DNA from: Benincasa hispida
Taxonomy: Eukaryota; Streptophyta; Magnoliopsida; Cucurbitales; Cucurbitaceae
Length of the DNA stretch: 64,000 bases
Assembly (NCBI RefSeq): GCF_009727055.1
Contig: NC_052354.1
Coordinates: 47,626,263 to 47,690,262 of the forward strand
Direction: 5' to 3'
Every line of letters starts with the position of its first letter. Position 1 is the stretch's first letter. The notes under the pieces are model-generated. The model ran no database searches, was not told the origin of the DNA, and saw only the letters and a program-made list of their open reading frames with translations. The position numbers and the translations under genes were made by a program. Below, one piece after another: positions 12,233 through 26,100 of the stretch.

Positions 12233-12891
12233 AATTTGTCATCCTTGTCATGTTGGAGGTAGGATTGAGAACTAATCATAGTATAAATCTTTCCTTTTGT
12301 ATGACTCTACAAAAATAGCAAAGATTTTGTTTTTCTACCTTATAAAGCACCACCAAACAATAAAATATCTTCTACAAATAACAGTAGGTACATCAAAAAG
12401 AAAGAAGTGCTTTTACAAATTCACGGGAAAAATATGTATGTTCTATATAAACTTTGTACAAATTTAAGTTTAAAAAATACTTACTGCCACTAGAGTTGTC
12501 TTTTTCTTTATGGGACCTTTACATGATCTGACATTGTGATTCAATGACTCACACCTGCTAAATTATTAGATTAGAGATTAAATAAAAATTAAACTCAAAA
12601 TCTAAGGTGAGAAAGTATTTTTTTCAAAAGAATTATTTTCAAAACAAAAGGCAAAGTTTATATTTTTATACATATATATATATATATATATATTATAATT
12701 TAGCTTCGAAGAATTTCGGAATCATAAAAGAGACGTGGCAAAATCTGAGCTTCGACACGTGGCTACATATCTAATCGTACAATAAACCTTTCCTGCTCTG
12801 TGCGACTTCCAAGACTTGAGGCATAAAGACTTTTTTGACGCTTAATTGCCAAAAGCGCTTTGAAGACGGAAGAGATCGTTGCTCGATCATC
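12233..12891. other. Spacer and promoter region of the MPP-alpha gene
   Basis: AT-rich, with an (AT)n microsatellite at about 12671-12693. The 5' leader of the downstream gene probably lies within the last 150 bp. No coding signal. Confidence 0.5.
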
Positions 12892-15800
12892 ATGTACAGA
12901 GCTGCAGCTTCACGAATCACGTCTCTGAAGGTTAGTAAAATTGATCGCCCCCTCCATAAATGCCCTTTTGACCTCTTTGATTTTGATCTCTTATTCACAT
13001 TTTGTTCCCACTCAAGGCGAACGGTCTGTCGCTTGTGATTGTTTTGGATGATTTGGTTTTCAGTTGTAATTTTCTTTAGATATGGATCTCAATGGAAGTT
13101 TTTCTGCCTTGTCGAATTCAATTTTCAATTTACAGTTTGTTTCGTCGAATTATGATTAGAAAGACACCGGATTGGAGGTGGACGTGAGTGTTCGTAATCT
13201 CTGTGGTGAAAAATGATGGTGTAGAAGTCATATGATCAGCATATCGAGCTGCTAGGTTATTGAGTGTCAATAATATGATCTATTTGGAATTATTTACACT
13301 TGATTGGTAACGATTATATTTTTAAAATTTATGATTGTCTTCTCTTAAGTTTCATACAATTTTTGCATTTTTAAGAAGCACTTCAATTCTTAGTCAATTT
13401 TTCTAAACAAATGCAAACTTTTTAATTACCTTTTTTGGTTCAAGGCTTGGTTTTTTAAAATATTGGTAGAAAGTGGATAATAAAAAAAAGTAGCACCCAT
13501 CTTAGTAGTAAGCCCACCCCAAGATGATTCCTCTCCTATTTTATCTTCCCCTCGTGAATTGACTTGGGTTACAGGTGTGGTTATGGCTATATTGACTGCA
13601 TCCTTTAGTGTATTTATATTTTTTATTTCATTTTTGAACAATGCATTTTCAAAATATCAAGTGGATGGATAAAAGTTTAAGTAGTGTTTATAAGCTTAAT
13701 TTTTAAAAAACAAAAACCACGGCCAAATAGTTACGAAACAAGACCTTGGGTTTTGTTTGTTGGTTCATTCTGTATGGCTGGTCGGTTGATAATAGTATAT
13801 ACACCTGTCTTTGTCATTGATTAAGTTAGTGGAAACATAAACTAAAGTTATAATCATCCGAGCACTTTGCATAATATAAGATCTTTGCAAAGATGCATTT
13901 GTGATTTTAGTTTCTAAGTCTAACACGATAGAGGGCATCAAATTCAATTCTCCAAGCAACTCAAGTCTTTCAAATTTGACTTCCTTATTTTATATAAACA
14001 ATCAAAGACATTGCAAATCATATGCTTTGATGGATAATGATGACAATTTTGCTTTCGAACCATTACTCAGGGGCGTGCAAACAATGGGCTATACAGATTT
14101 GCAAGCTCTAGTGCTGTTGCCTCAAAGCATAAATCTTCTGGGGGTCTCTTTGGCTGGTTGCTTGGAGACCGTTCTACATTACCTCCACTAGACTTTCCCC
14201 TGTTGGATGTAAACCTTCCGCCTCCATTGCCAGATTATGTTGAACCTGGTAAGACCAAGATCACAACTCTGCCAAATGGTGTAAAAGTAGCATCAGAAAC
14301 ATCACCGGTAAGATGGGAAGGCATATGAATATATAATAGTTCTCTGTATTTGTCTTGCTTGTGTTCCTTCTACTAAGGGGAAATCGAACTCTTGTCTGTT
14401 CAATGCAGGATCCTGCCGCATCAATAGGTTTATATGTTGATTGTGGTTCAAGTTATGAGACTCCAGAAACTTTTGGTTCTACCCATCTGCTGGAACGTAT
14501 GGCCTTTAAAAGCACAAGAAATCGAAGTCACTTACGTGTTGTCCGGGAGGTAGAGGCAATTGGTGGCAATGTGCAAGCCTCAGCTGCAAGAGAGCAGATG
14601 GGCTACACCTTCAATGCTTTGAAATCATATGTTCCTGAAATGGTGGAGCTGCTTATCGACTGTGTTAGAAATCCTGTTTTTCTTGACTGGGAGGTCAATG
14701 AGCAGGTCTCTTAGGATTTCTTTCACTATGAATATCATTAATACCTTGCTCCACAAATTTCCTAATTATTGACTCACTGAGAGATCGAGGTTTGTGTTAA
14801 ACAGCTTTCAAGGGTAAAAGATGAGATTATTGAAGCTTCCAACAACCCCCATGGGTTACTTCTGGAAGCTATCCACGCGGCTGGTTACTCTGGTGCCTTG
14901 GGAAATTCTCTTGTAGCCCCGGAGTCTGCTATAAATAGTTTGAGTGATACAATTTTGGAGAAATTTGTTTCTGTAAGTTGAATGGGTGCTTGTAATATCA
15001 TGTTTATTCTTATAAATAATTATTTAATTATGTTATTTATTTATTGGTCATGCTTCTTCCTTCAGGAAAATTACACCGCGTCTCGCATAGTACTTGCAGC
15101 ATCCGGTGTTGAACATGAGGAACTCTTATCTATTGCTGAACCACTTCTATCTGACCTTCCAAGTGTTCCCCATGAGGAGCCAAAATCAGTGTACAATGGG
15201 GGTGATTATCGTCATCAAGGTGATTCTGGGGTGTGTATCATCAATATGGAATACTGTGGCATCTAGTCTTCATTTTCAGGCATCATTTGTTAATTGTTCT
15301 CTCTCTTTCAGGACGGGATGACACATTTTGCTCTTGCCTTTGAACTCCCAGGTGGCTGGCGTAAGGAGAAAGATGCTATGGCCTTAACTGTTCTTCAGGT
15401 TTTAACAATGAATATCTTCTGTTGTTGAGTGGTTTTTATGACACTTTGGTTTAGATCATGCACACGCCCCCTTTAGTTGTTCATTCCATTTTTCACTTTA
15501 TCACTGTGAAAAGACTAAAACAATAATATATCTCATCTCTTAGATGCTACTGGGAGGTGGAGGGTCCTTCTCAGCTGGTGGACCTGGAAAGGGGATGTAC
15601 TCTCGGCTGTGTAAGTCCTAAATTTCTTTGACATTGATGGCCATGGATCCAAGATCCTTTTTTTGTTTGTTTGTTTTTGAGTGGGAGGTTTGGAGGGAGG
15701 AGATCAGTGTTTTAATTTACCCATACAATCCAATTCAGCCCAACCTTTGTTTACCCATATCGTATGTTCTTAAGCATTAACTTCTATGTATTTATTGATG

Positions 15801-17206
15801 TGGTGAGCAGATCTTCAGGTCTTAAATGAGTATCCACAGGTCCAATCGATTTCAGCATTCAACAATATTTACAATAATAGTGCCATATTTGGCATCCAAG
15901 CAACTACTGTAATGATTCTCTTTAAATCTTCTGTCGTTGTATTGACCAGAGATAGTTAACTTAGCAAAATGCCAAACCTCTATGTTGATCTTGATAATAG
16001 AATTCTTATTTATCTCTTTATAAGCATCTACTCTTTTTGTAGGGTTCTAATTTCGTGCCAAAAGCCTTTGATATTGCAGCCAGCGAACTGTTAGCCATTG
16101 CAACGCCTGGAAAAGGTCATATATGATGCATTCTATTTTCCAGCATTTCCAGAAGGACCATTATATCTAACTCGATCACTGATAACATTTCCTTTGTTTA
16201 CAGTTCAACAGGTGCAGCTAGACCGTGCCAAACAGTCAACAAAGTCAGCCGTGCTAATGAATTTGGAATCCAGGGTATGTATCATTATATATCTTTTTTC
16301 TCGTTGCCTTAGCATGCTTGGATCTTAGGTTGATGGAAAAGAAAAATAAAATAACATCAAGTTTTTTAAAATGTTAAAATTTTCTAGAATGGTCCACTTA
16401 TTGTGGTTGTGGAGCTGTATTTTTTAGGTGGTTGCTTCAGAGGACATAGGCCGACAAGTTTTGACTTATGGTGAACGGTATGGTCTGAATCATTTTATTG
16501 TACTTGTATCCACTATGACCAGCATTTCTAAATGCTTTCCTCTTGTACTTGGAGGGTGAAATGAAATCTGTTTGAAAGATTTAAGATGTATCAGGATGTG
16601 GTTATGCTGTTATTACTCATTAAACATTCTGTCCCATGGGTCAGCTGTTCACATTTATCCAAATGACATATATCATGCCACCATACACTTCATGTTTAGA
16701 CCGACTAAAGGCAATACAGAATCTGGTCATAGTGAAGAGAGTTTATTTCTTCAGGGCTATTAGAATTTAGAAGTTACAAGTATAATTTGAAGTGATTATC
16801 TTCTATTTTTGAGGCAAGCTTTGCAATTACAATAGGGATCTATCTCCAAGGCCACACATACTCATTTTTTAATGATTTGTGTGTTACATCTTAAATATAT
16901 AATGTATGCCACATTATCCAGGAAACCTGTGGAACATTTCTTGAAAGCTGTGGACGAAGTAACTCTGGAGGATATAGCTTCAATTGCACAAAACCTTCTC
17001 TCTTCTCCATTGACAATGGCATCATATGGCGATGGTACTTATCGTGCCCAATATGAACCTCATGATATCTGTTTATGCTTCCTACATCATAAAAGGAGCT
17101 GTCTTATTAGCTTTCTCTATATAATTATTTCTTTATATATTGTTGTTCTGCAGTTATTCATGTTCCAAGCTATGATTCTGTCAGCAGCAAGTTTAAGTCC
17201 AAGTAA
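12892..17206 (+). CDS. Mitochondrial processing peptidase subunit alpha
   Basis: Thirteen exons join in frame with GT-AG introns: 12892-12930, 14071-14307, 14409-14705, 14805-14972, 15066-15230, 15312-15398, 15544-15610, 15811-15908, 16043-16115, 16204-16274, 16428-16477, 16922-17034, 17154-17206. They give 505 aa, the normal plant length. The protein removes presequences from imported proteins as partner of the beta subunit; in plants the pair is part of the cytochrome bc1 complex of the inner mitochondrial membrane. The N-terminus (MYRAAASRITSLK, RFASSSAVAS) is a basic, Ser-rich presequence. THLLERMAF (about 117-125) is the degenerate HxxE-R zinc motif typical of alpha, which is not the catalytic HFLEH of beta. 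The glycine-rich substrate-binding loop GGGGSFSAGGPGKGMYSRL starts at about residue 335. The C-terminus is VPSYDSVSSKFKSK. Intron 1 is long (1.14 kb). No lesion seen. Confidence 0.96.
13438..13738. repeat. Dispersed AT-rich MITE-like repeat in intron 1 of MPP-alpha
   Basis: Shares an ordered set of words with segments at 21405 and 36108: a GATTTTTTAAAA-like block, TTGGTAGAAAGTGGATAA, then AATTTTTAAAAAACAAAAAC and an end like CCAAATAGTTACGAAAC. One end resembles the reverse complement of the other end in the fuller copies, suggesting short terminal inverted repeats. The class is uncertain. Confidence 0.4.
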
Positions 17207-20200
17207 CCAATCATTTTTGATGAATCTATTTAGTCCCGCACGGAACATAGAAATTTCTATCCTCAAGCCTTGTACACTTTCTTCTGAGAATAAGAAAAAG
17301 CATAAAGATCCAGTTTATCTCAATAATTGGTAAATTTGAGCAACCCCCCTTTTTTGTCAATACCCGATCTCTATTGAACGGTATGTTTTGTTCCTTCTAT
17401 CTAAAACAGTGAAGTATTTTTCAGTTAATGGTTCCATCTTGATCAAAGTTCATGTTCTGAAAGCAATTTCAGAATGTTTGTATTTTGGAACATTGTAATT
17501 TGCAAGGCCTCTCTGAGCAACAATCTGAGTTGATTTTTTTTAATCTTTAATAATAAAGTGCTGCTTGCAACACATGCTCAAGATTTTGTGCATTTTTAAT
17601 TTACAACAGTTCTTTTGAAGATATTGCAAGAGAGTAAGCTGGGGACCTACTTTGTTAGTTTGAATGGTCAATTTTAGATATGCTTTTAGACACAATTAAC
17701 TTTAGAGAAATTGCAGCTTTGTGACAGAAGATTTGAGTTTAGTGCATCATTTATTCGTTATATTCAGAGCTTTTCTTCTTTTCCTTTCTTTTCTTTTCTT
17801 TTCTTTTTTTAATTTTTCAGTTACTCAGATCTCTACTAAAGGATTGGTTGGATACATACGAGGTATTATTCTCCTAAAGGTACTGTACGAATTGCTTAAA
17901 TAAATGTATATGTCTTCTAAAAAGATGCTCCAAAATGAGATATAATTCATGCATAATTGAAAGCTTTTAATTATTATTATTATTCTTCATATTCCTTGAT
18001 TCATTTTCTGCAGTATCAAAACTAATTATTTGATAACTTTGCCTTAATATATTTTTCATAGCCATCATTTTGATCTTAGGTTCTTTACAACTCTCCTTTT
18101 GGAACCTTCTCTTTTTCCTATTACATGTGAATGTATAATGTATATTCATGTGTATGTGTATATGTAACTGTGTTGTATAAATATATATAAGTCATATTAA
18201 AATTATTAGATTCATATCCCAAGGAGAAAATAGTTAAGAAAGTATATATGCCTGGTGTGAGAAAGCCAATGTTATGTGGGTCCATTTCTTGATTAGTCAA
18301 TGTCAACCATAAATGGATAATGTGACTAGCCATATATGAATAGGGTATCATCCACTTAGATCTTTAGGGAGAATATATACTATTTTGCTCATTTCTGGTA
18401 ATCTATTTTTAAAGATATAGTTCTTGGCTTTGATTCATTTATATTTAGTTTAAATTATTGCTCCTTGGTCCCCCCCACATGCGTCAGTTGTCTTTATCCT
18501 TATATTTTATGTTATTTTTTTATTTTTATTTTTTTTTTTTTTTTTTTATTATAGATCTATTAATTTATTTTTTAACTATAGATATCTGATTAGAATGTAA
18601 CCCAAAAAAAAAAAAAAAATTGATGTGATATTATATCATGGGAAAATTATGTGCACCATCTTGATGTCATTCATAGTTGTATATAGGTACAGGATTGATG
18701 CGTGACCATATTAGTTTTGATGTGATGCCTTATTTTATTTATAAAAGTTAAAGAGAAAATGCAACAAAATAAAATTGATGGACTAATTATAGCATCAAAA
18801 GAAACAAAGTTGTTCGTATAACAAATTGGTTATTATGTGTTACCCAACACAGGAATAAGGAGAGATTGAAACCTTTTTACGACTTTAGGTTGTATGCTAG
18901 TTGTAGCATGCAGGCGCTTTAGCTTTACATTTGTCTTACTTTTTTACCCTTTTTCTTGACAAAAAAGATTTTGTATATTGATTTGTCTTCGCAAACAAAA
19001 ATCTCTCTTATTAGCAAAGTAGCCTATATTAAGGTTAAAGATAACTATTTCAAATTTATTTCCATGTACTTCCCAACGAATCAATTGATCCTATATAGAT
19101 GCAATAGAAAGATTGTCATAGATAAGACTATATTGCTTAACGTTTGATATCTCAAATGATTGGTGATGTGAAGTCTCCTAGATTGTTAGATTCACTAGTA
19201 CAAAATGAGATTGTCTCATCAAAGAAATGGGGGTTCATTCACTTCTAAATGGAAAAATCTTCTTTCCACCCTTCTACAAAGGAGGTTAAGGAAGTTGCAA
19301 AGCTTTATTAAAGGGTAATGGAGTTAGTGAGTTTGTAATGTAATGTAATCCAGAATCCATATTTGAATTGAGCATTTTGAGCTCGATTTGTATTATCAAA
19401 CTCATTTTGTACAGTTTTCAACCAAATTCTTTTTTTTTTTTTTTATGGTTTTCATGCTTCACTGTTTCATTTTCATTCCACCCTTGATTCTTCATGTAAC
19501 ATGACATCTTTAGATTTTCATTAATCTTGTTTATATTTCAGTTCTCCAAATAGTCCTTAAAAGAACAATTTTAGCAATGTCAGACACAACACAGGTTTAC
19601 TCGTATATCGACGTACTTAGTTCTAATCTAAATTATAATTACTCGACAACAATGATGTATACTCTACTTTTGTAAAAGTTTGACACCTAACTAAAATTTA
19701 TTCTAGGAACTTTCATTTTCTTTCCTTTATCATTAATGTAATACATTTATAGTTACCCAGAACAAATTCCTTACACATTGTGAATAAGCGTGAATTTTAT
19801 TCGTGCATTCAAACTTATTTAATATTTGTACTCCTCTGGTAAGGATGCACATTCTTGATAGAGGATATGGTTGGGTAAACTCATTTCTATTCTATTTTGA
19901 ACTTTGTATCTCGATTATGAACAGTAATTTTTAAGCTAAGTAGTTGGTTGGATTATAGAGTTTAGTAAAGCAATTAAGAAAATACACTTAATTACTTAAG
20001 AGCGATATAAGTGTGTGTATATATATATATATATATAAATAAAAGAAGAAAAAAAGGGTTGTGAGACAAAATGAGCAAGCATGGGCAGAAATCTGGTGGG
20101 GAAGACATGATTTAAGAAGCTTCATCATGATTTGCTTCTTGACTGATCAAAGGGAGTATGTTATAAACGTGAAAGACTAACCATCATCTGATTAAATTGC

Positions 20201-21404
20201 TTTTGTGGCCCACAAGATTTCCCATTTTTAGACCACGTCATACCTTGTGGGCTCCATTCCATTTTTCCTGTCCACAGTTTTCCCTAAACCCTAATAATTA
20301 AATCCTTATTTTTTATATTCACTTCACAAACCCATCTCTCTCTACTGAGGTCGGTTACGAAAAAAAAAAAAAATAATGAGTTTAGTTCAGCGATAATTAA
20401 TCTATACTCTAAATTTTGAGGTTTCCAGAGAAAGAAAGGTAATTGAATTGGACAGTACTTCTAGAGTTAATAATGAGGTATATAGCAACATTTTAAAAGA
20501 ATTGTAAATATACCCAAATCTATTAATGATAGATTCTTATTAGTATAATTCTTTTACATTATAATTGTTATATTTGTAATTACCTTGAATACTCTCACCT
20601 TTAATCTAGGTTGCATGCCCAACCTTATGTAGCCCTAGTCGGTTACATGACAAACTTTTTCTCCCTTTCCTTTTCTAAAATATCTTTGATCTTTTTTCTT
20701 AAAAAATAATAATAATAATAATAATAAAGATAAAGAAAAAGAACAATTTAGGGGTTTAATTAATTAGATTTATATGATAATTTAAAAATGGATTAAAAAG
20801 GGGTGGTGGTGGTGGTGGTCCATCAAGTATACTGCTGATTTGCCTTGCTCATCAAGCAACCTTTCTTCTTAATCTCTCTCTCTCTGCAACATTCATGGCT
20901 AAAAAGCATAATGAGCAGCACCTCAGCTCAATACCCATGTGACTCTCTCTTTCTCTCTTACCATTTACACATGAAGAAAATTTTGGCTTCAAAAGTGAAA
21001 AAACAGTCATGCAAAATATCTAAAATATATTAATGAATAACAATAACAAAATAAAAACAAAAGGAGCTATATATATTTTTCATTTACCCTTAGAATCTGA
21101 GTTTGTACTCGAAGGCTTTGCCACGTAATACACAAACTTATCACTTGAAGTTGGTAGTCGGTTGTTTTATCTTCTTCTCCAATATCGTATACCATTTCTT
21201 TTTGATAAATACATATTTTCTACTCTCAAAATGAAACATCAAGAACACAAATTGAGTTTATGTATTAGGATCTAATCAATTGAGTTATATTCCTCTTATA
21301 CTTTTAAGATAAGTAGATGTTTAATATTTCAACCAATTGAACCGTCAGTATGTTGATTGATTTGTGTCTTTGTTTTTATAGAGTAAATTAAAAGTTTAAG
21401 CCTC
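17207..21404. other. Gene-poor AT-rich region
   Basis: The first part is the 3' UTR of MPP-alpha. Beyond that there are only short chance ORFs, poly(T) tracts (near 18520-18545 and 19432-19444) and microsatellites: (TA)n at about 20015-20037 and (AAT)n at 20706-20727. A CT-rich stretch near 20870-20960 has no convincing gene. I see no RNA gene. Confidence 0.5.
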
Positions 21405-21684
21405 ATTTCATAATCATTTTGTTTTTTAAATTTGAGCCTATTTCTTCTTTGTTTCTTACAATGATTTGAATCTTTTTTTAAGTAGAATGTTTGAATTCTT
21501 AGCTAAATTCCAAAAACAAAAACAAGTTTTTAAAAATTTCATTTTTTTTTTTTTTCAAAATTTGACTTGATTTTTTAAATCATTGGTAAGAAGAAGGTAA
21601 CAAAAAAAGAAATTTAGAAGTGAAAGCAGTGTCTATAGGTTTAATTTTAAAAAATAAAAACAAAACCAAATAGTTATTAAACTG
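21405..21684. repeat. Dispersed AT-rich MITE-like repeat
   Basis: Same family as 13438-13738 and 36108-36410. Shared blocks are TCATAATCATTTTGTTTT at the left, TTGATTTTTTAAATCATTGG in the middle and ACCAAATAGTTATTAAAC at the right. The two ends are roughly inverted relative to each other. Confidence 0.45.
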
Positions 21685-21689
21685 GATTT

Positions 21690-22010
21690 TCGTTTTTCAA
21701 CTTTCAATTTTGTATTGAATAGGTCTTCAACTTTAAAAATGTTCAATATATTATTTGACTTTTACTTTTATGTCTAGTGAGTCCTTTAATATGTTTAGAA
21801 AATTTTAAAAGAATTATTTAGTCTGTTAAATATAAAATCAAATTTTACGTCTACTTGAATTTTTGTGTCTAATGGACCTATATATTATATCAAATATCAA
21901 ACATGACAAGAATTTATTAAACACAAAATTGAAAATTTAAGAATCTATTTGCACTTTTAAAGTTTACTTATAAGACATGAAATCAAAAGTACAAGAACTA
22001 ATATACTCTG
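21690..22010. repeat. Second dispersed AT-rich repeat family, copy 1
   Basis: Shares long ordered similarity with 29085-29430: CTTTCAATTTTGTAT-like start, GTCTAATGGACC/GTCTAATAGG words, TCTGTTAAATATAAA and AATTTATTAAACACAAAAT near the end. No coding capacity; class unknown. Confidence 0.45.
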
Positions 22011-22329
22011 TTTTTTTTAATTTTTTTTAAAATACAACAAGAGGACGACTTTTCAAGTGGTTAGTTAACTTAGTATTAGTCTGGATCAATCATGCTTAAG
22101 TGTAGAATTTTGATGAAATCCATTGCACATAATAGTATTGGTATTATCGCACCCAGCGTATGATATACTTTTTCAAGGAGCTAGGACAATATAATTTAAA
22201 TGGAGTGTGTGTGAAAATGGAGATGTGGTTGTGGGCTAAAACAAAACAAAAACCAAATTACATATACCAATATATATAAAAATGGTATAATAGTAACTTT
22301 TTGGAATTGGGCCTAAGAGAGCTGTGTGA

Positions 22330-23104
22330 AAGAAGGCCATTTTGTTGCTGGCTTTTGCTTTTCTATTTTAGTCAGTCAATGGTTCAAAACACATAAAAGA
22401 AACAAACCAACAAACACAGATCTCATCACCTCCCTCTTAGAGCTTTTACAAAAATCAACTTGGTTTTTTCTTCTCTCTCCCTCTTTGGTTTTTCCTTTTT
22501 CCCACAAACCCCCTACAATTAATATCATATCTCAAATATTGTCATATATTATATTATATTATATTATATATTATCACATCATTTTCTATTATCCCTTCTT
22601 CTTCTTCTTTTTCTTCTTCTTCTTCTTCTTCTTCTTCTTCTTCTTCTTCTAAAGTTCCTCTCTAGGTTTTGAGTCCTTACCTTTTCCTTTTCCTCTCACT
22701 CTCTTTGCTAATTCTTCAGTTAAAGTTGAGAAAGCAAATTCTGTTTTTTTTTTCTCCTTCCATCTTGTTAAAGCAAGTTTTATAGCTCTCAAAACCCACA
22801 TCAACAGTTTCTTCCTTTTCCCTCTTTTCTCTCTTTAATTTCCTTCTTTAGGGAAACTTCTTTCTCTTCCCTGAAGATCTTTCTCGTGTGAAAAAAAAAT
22901 AAATCAAAACTTCTTCTTCTTCTCTTATAATTTCTCATTTCTAAACAAAACCCAGTTTGTAGAATTCAATTTTATTAAGTGGGTTGTGAAAAAGTTTTCT
23001 TTTTTCCTTCAAAGTCATGAGATTTTACTATACCAACTTGATATATCAAGCTTGAAAGATAGCATATTATATCTTTGATCTCCTTTTAATCCCAAAAAAC
23101 GACG
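22330..23104 (+). promoter_or_regulatory. Pyrimidine-rich upstream region / probable 5' leader of the NAC gene
   Basis: Strongly CT-rich with a (CTT)n run at about 22595-22650 and repeated CTTCTTCTTC blocks at about 22910-22925. Such tracts are common in plant core promoters and 5' leaders. The transcription start cannot be fixed from sequence alone. A short upstream ORF (23017-23055) lies inside. Confidence 0.45.
23017..23055 (+). CDS. Possible 12-codon upstream ORF before the NAC gene
   Basis: An ATG 88 nt upstream of the NAC start opens a 12-codon frame (MRFYYTNLIYQA) ending in TGA at 23053-23055, which is 49 nt before the main ATG. If the leader is unspliced here, it would be read before the main frame and could lower translation. 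Whether the peptide is conserved is unknown. Confidence 0.3.
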   Translation: MRFYYTNLIYQA

Positions 23105-26100
23105 ATGACGACGAGTATGGCAAGTACGAAGAGCAATTTGGGGTCAATAACGAGCTCGGATCTTATCGATGCGAAGCTAGAGGAGCATCAAAAGTGTGGA
23201 TCAAAGCAGTGTCCGGGTTGCGGACACAAGCTAGAAGTGAAGCCGGTAAAAAAAAACACAAGACCTTATGCTCTGATAAATAATTTTTTTAGTTAGTTTG
23301 TGTTTGTATAATTAGGTTGGAAATTTGGAATTGGAGTGTTGTGTGTAGGATTGGTTAGGTTTACCAGCAGGTGTGAAATTTGACCCAACAGACCAAGAAC
23401 TGATAGAACATCTTGAAGCTAAAGTAGAAGCCAAAGATGACATGAAATCTCACCCTTTGATTGATGAGTTCATTCCTACAATTGAAGGTGAAGATGGGAT
23501 TTGTTATACTCATCCTGAAAAGCTTCCTGGTAACTATATTTTATTTCCTTTTTTTTTTTTTTTTTTCAAATTTAACTCTCTCTATGGAATGATGAATGTG
23601 GATAAAGACGAATATTTTTAGTCAATTTTAGCAATTAAAAAAAAAAAAAAACTTTGGGAAATTAATCGTCCTTTGGATTGGATATATTTGCTTAGTTTGC
23701 TTATATATGTATCTAATGCAATTTGATTTTTCTTTTTTTAAAAAACAATTTCTTCCTTTCAAGTTGGATATGACTTTGAGGGGAAACCATTTTGCATTAT
23801 GGTTGCACCTAAGCCAACCAACTTGGAGTTTTGCTAAAATTTTGCTTTTTTTTTTTAAAAAAAAAAAAAAAAAAATGAATTTTCACTTCATATTTTGAAA
23901 AACAAATCATCCCGATGTGATGAGCAATCAAAATTTATCTAACTCTTAGCAAAATATTGCTGATTTTTTAGCGAAAAAAAGAGCAGCAAATACGTCCGTC
24001 CGTACGTACATATGTGTGTATATAATATGTATTAAAGTTTAATAAATTTATTAGGTTAGGCAAAAATGTATTCTCTTAACTATTTGATGCAAGACCAAAA
24101 TACAATTTTCAATTTTTTGTTCTCTCATCTTAAAGAGTCGTTAGCAATAATATTCCAAGCCGTCAAATAATTTTCTTTTTCCTTTTTTTGGGATGTAGGA
24201 GTTACAAGAGATGGATTGAGTAGACATTTCTTCCATAGGCCATCGAAAGCTTACACAACAGGAACACGAAAACGAAGAAAAATCCAAACGGAATGCGACT
24301 TCCAAGGTGGTGGTGGCGAAACACGGTGGCACAAGACCGGAAAAACGCGGCCGGTTATGGTCAATGGCCGCCAAAAGGGCTGCAAAAAAATCCTTGTTCT
24401 ATACACCAACTTCGGCAAAAATCGAAAACCCGAAAAAACCAACTGGGTTATGCACCAATACCATTTGGGCCAACACGAGGAGGAGAAAGAAGGAGAGCTT
24501 GTTGTTTCTAAGATTTTTTACCAGACACAACCCCGCCAGTGTAATTGGTCCTCCTCCGACAAGCCCGTCAGCATTGGTGTTGGCCCCGAGCTTAGCGGCG
24601 ACAATCTTGTTCTTAGTAGTAGAAGGGAGAGTGGGAGCGGGAGTTGTTCGTCTTCTCGAGAAATGGCCACCGGCCAGAGAGACGAAATGTCCTCCGTGGC
24701 TGGTAGTGGTGGTCGTCTTTGTCCTCCGCCACATATTGCTGCCGCAACTTACGGCGGATTGGATCATATTCAACAATTCAAGGCTGATCATTTTAGCTTT
24801 GGTTCTTTCAGAAGAACCTTTGATGAGGTTTGTATTTAATTTTATTCCATGCATCTTCTTTTCCATTTTTTTTTTTTATAGAAGTATACTTTTCTTTGCC
24901 TTCTTGATTTTCTCTAATGTGTGTAGGCAAGTAATTTTCAAATTTTAGTTTTCTCTAATGGGAACAAAAGATTTCATGGGGGGGGAAAAAAAAAGAAAAG
25001 AAGGAATAATAATAGTCCTTTTTTCTTTTTTTCTTTGTACTCTAGGGGTAAAAATGAAATTTAGGAAGGATCAAACTTAGGAATAGAAAATGAAGATTAA
25101 TGTATGATTAGGACAAAATAAATGTATAGTGGGATTATTTGGTAATTAGCAACAAATTACTATGTGTATGATTTAATCATCATAATTTAAGGAGGTAAGG
25201 AATCAAATTGGAAAGTTTTTATGTAGGTTTTCTCATACCCCATATTTTGCTTGCATTTGCAGCATAATTTTATGTGCATAATTACAGATTTTTGGAATAT
25301 TATAATTGTCATCTAACTAAAAATAAGACTTACTTACCCACCAAACAGTAACATTAAATTGACAAAACAATACTAATAGAAAACAACATAATAAAAAAGA
25401 AAAAAAATGCTTGCAATTTAATTAATTTTATTTATTTATTTTTTCTTTTCCATAGCCTGGCATTGGAGAAGCCTCAACAGCAAGAGAAGCGGCCCCGACG
25501 GAGGATATCGGAGACCACCACCACCATCGCCACCATCTTCAACGGCAGCACCACCATCCGATGGTGTCTACCGCATTTCAAATCACTCGTCCATCAAATC
25601 CAATCTCCACCATCATCTGTCCACCTCCTCTCCACCATTCCTCGATCATTCTCGACCACGACTCGTACCGAGTTTCTCCATTAATGCTGCAAAATGAAGG
25701 CTTTCAGGTAAACTAATTAACTAAGATCATCCCATTTGATATCTATTTGGGTTTTGAAAACTTTACCCCTTTTTCCACATTTTTTTTTACCATTATTTTT
25801 GTCTTTAACCCATTCAATCTTTTTTCTACTCTATTTTTGTTTTAAAAAAATTTGTTATGATTTTGAAAACATTTGTAAAATTAGCTAACAAAACAAAAGA
25901 AAAGAAACCCACGAGTGTTTAAAAAATCAAAAACCAAAAACCAAACTCGGTTATTGAACATAACCTAACCTTCTCATTTTCTATGCCACGTAAATAAAAG
26001 GTAGATATGGGGTTAAATGAAAATTTTCTATAATTTTGGTGTGTTAGCTAAATTTGCAAAGATATGCCATGGTACAAAATCTTTTCACTTTGGAATATTA

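Noticed and set aside
22326..22652. 108-codon frame ending in poly-Phe
   Set aside because: It is the (CTT)n tract of the NAC upstream region read as codons; no domain and no conservation signal.
24399..24866. Long open frames antisense and out of frame across the NAC third exon
   Set aside because: They are shadows of the real NAC exon 24199-24827, which has the conserved NAC motifs and correct splice phases.
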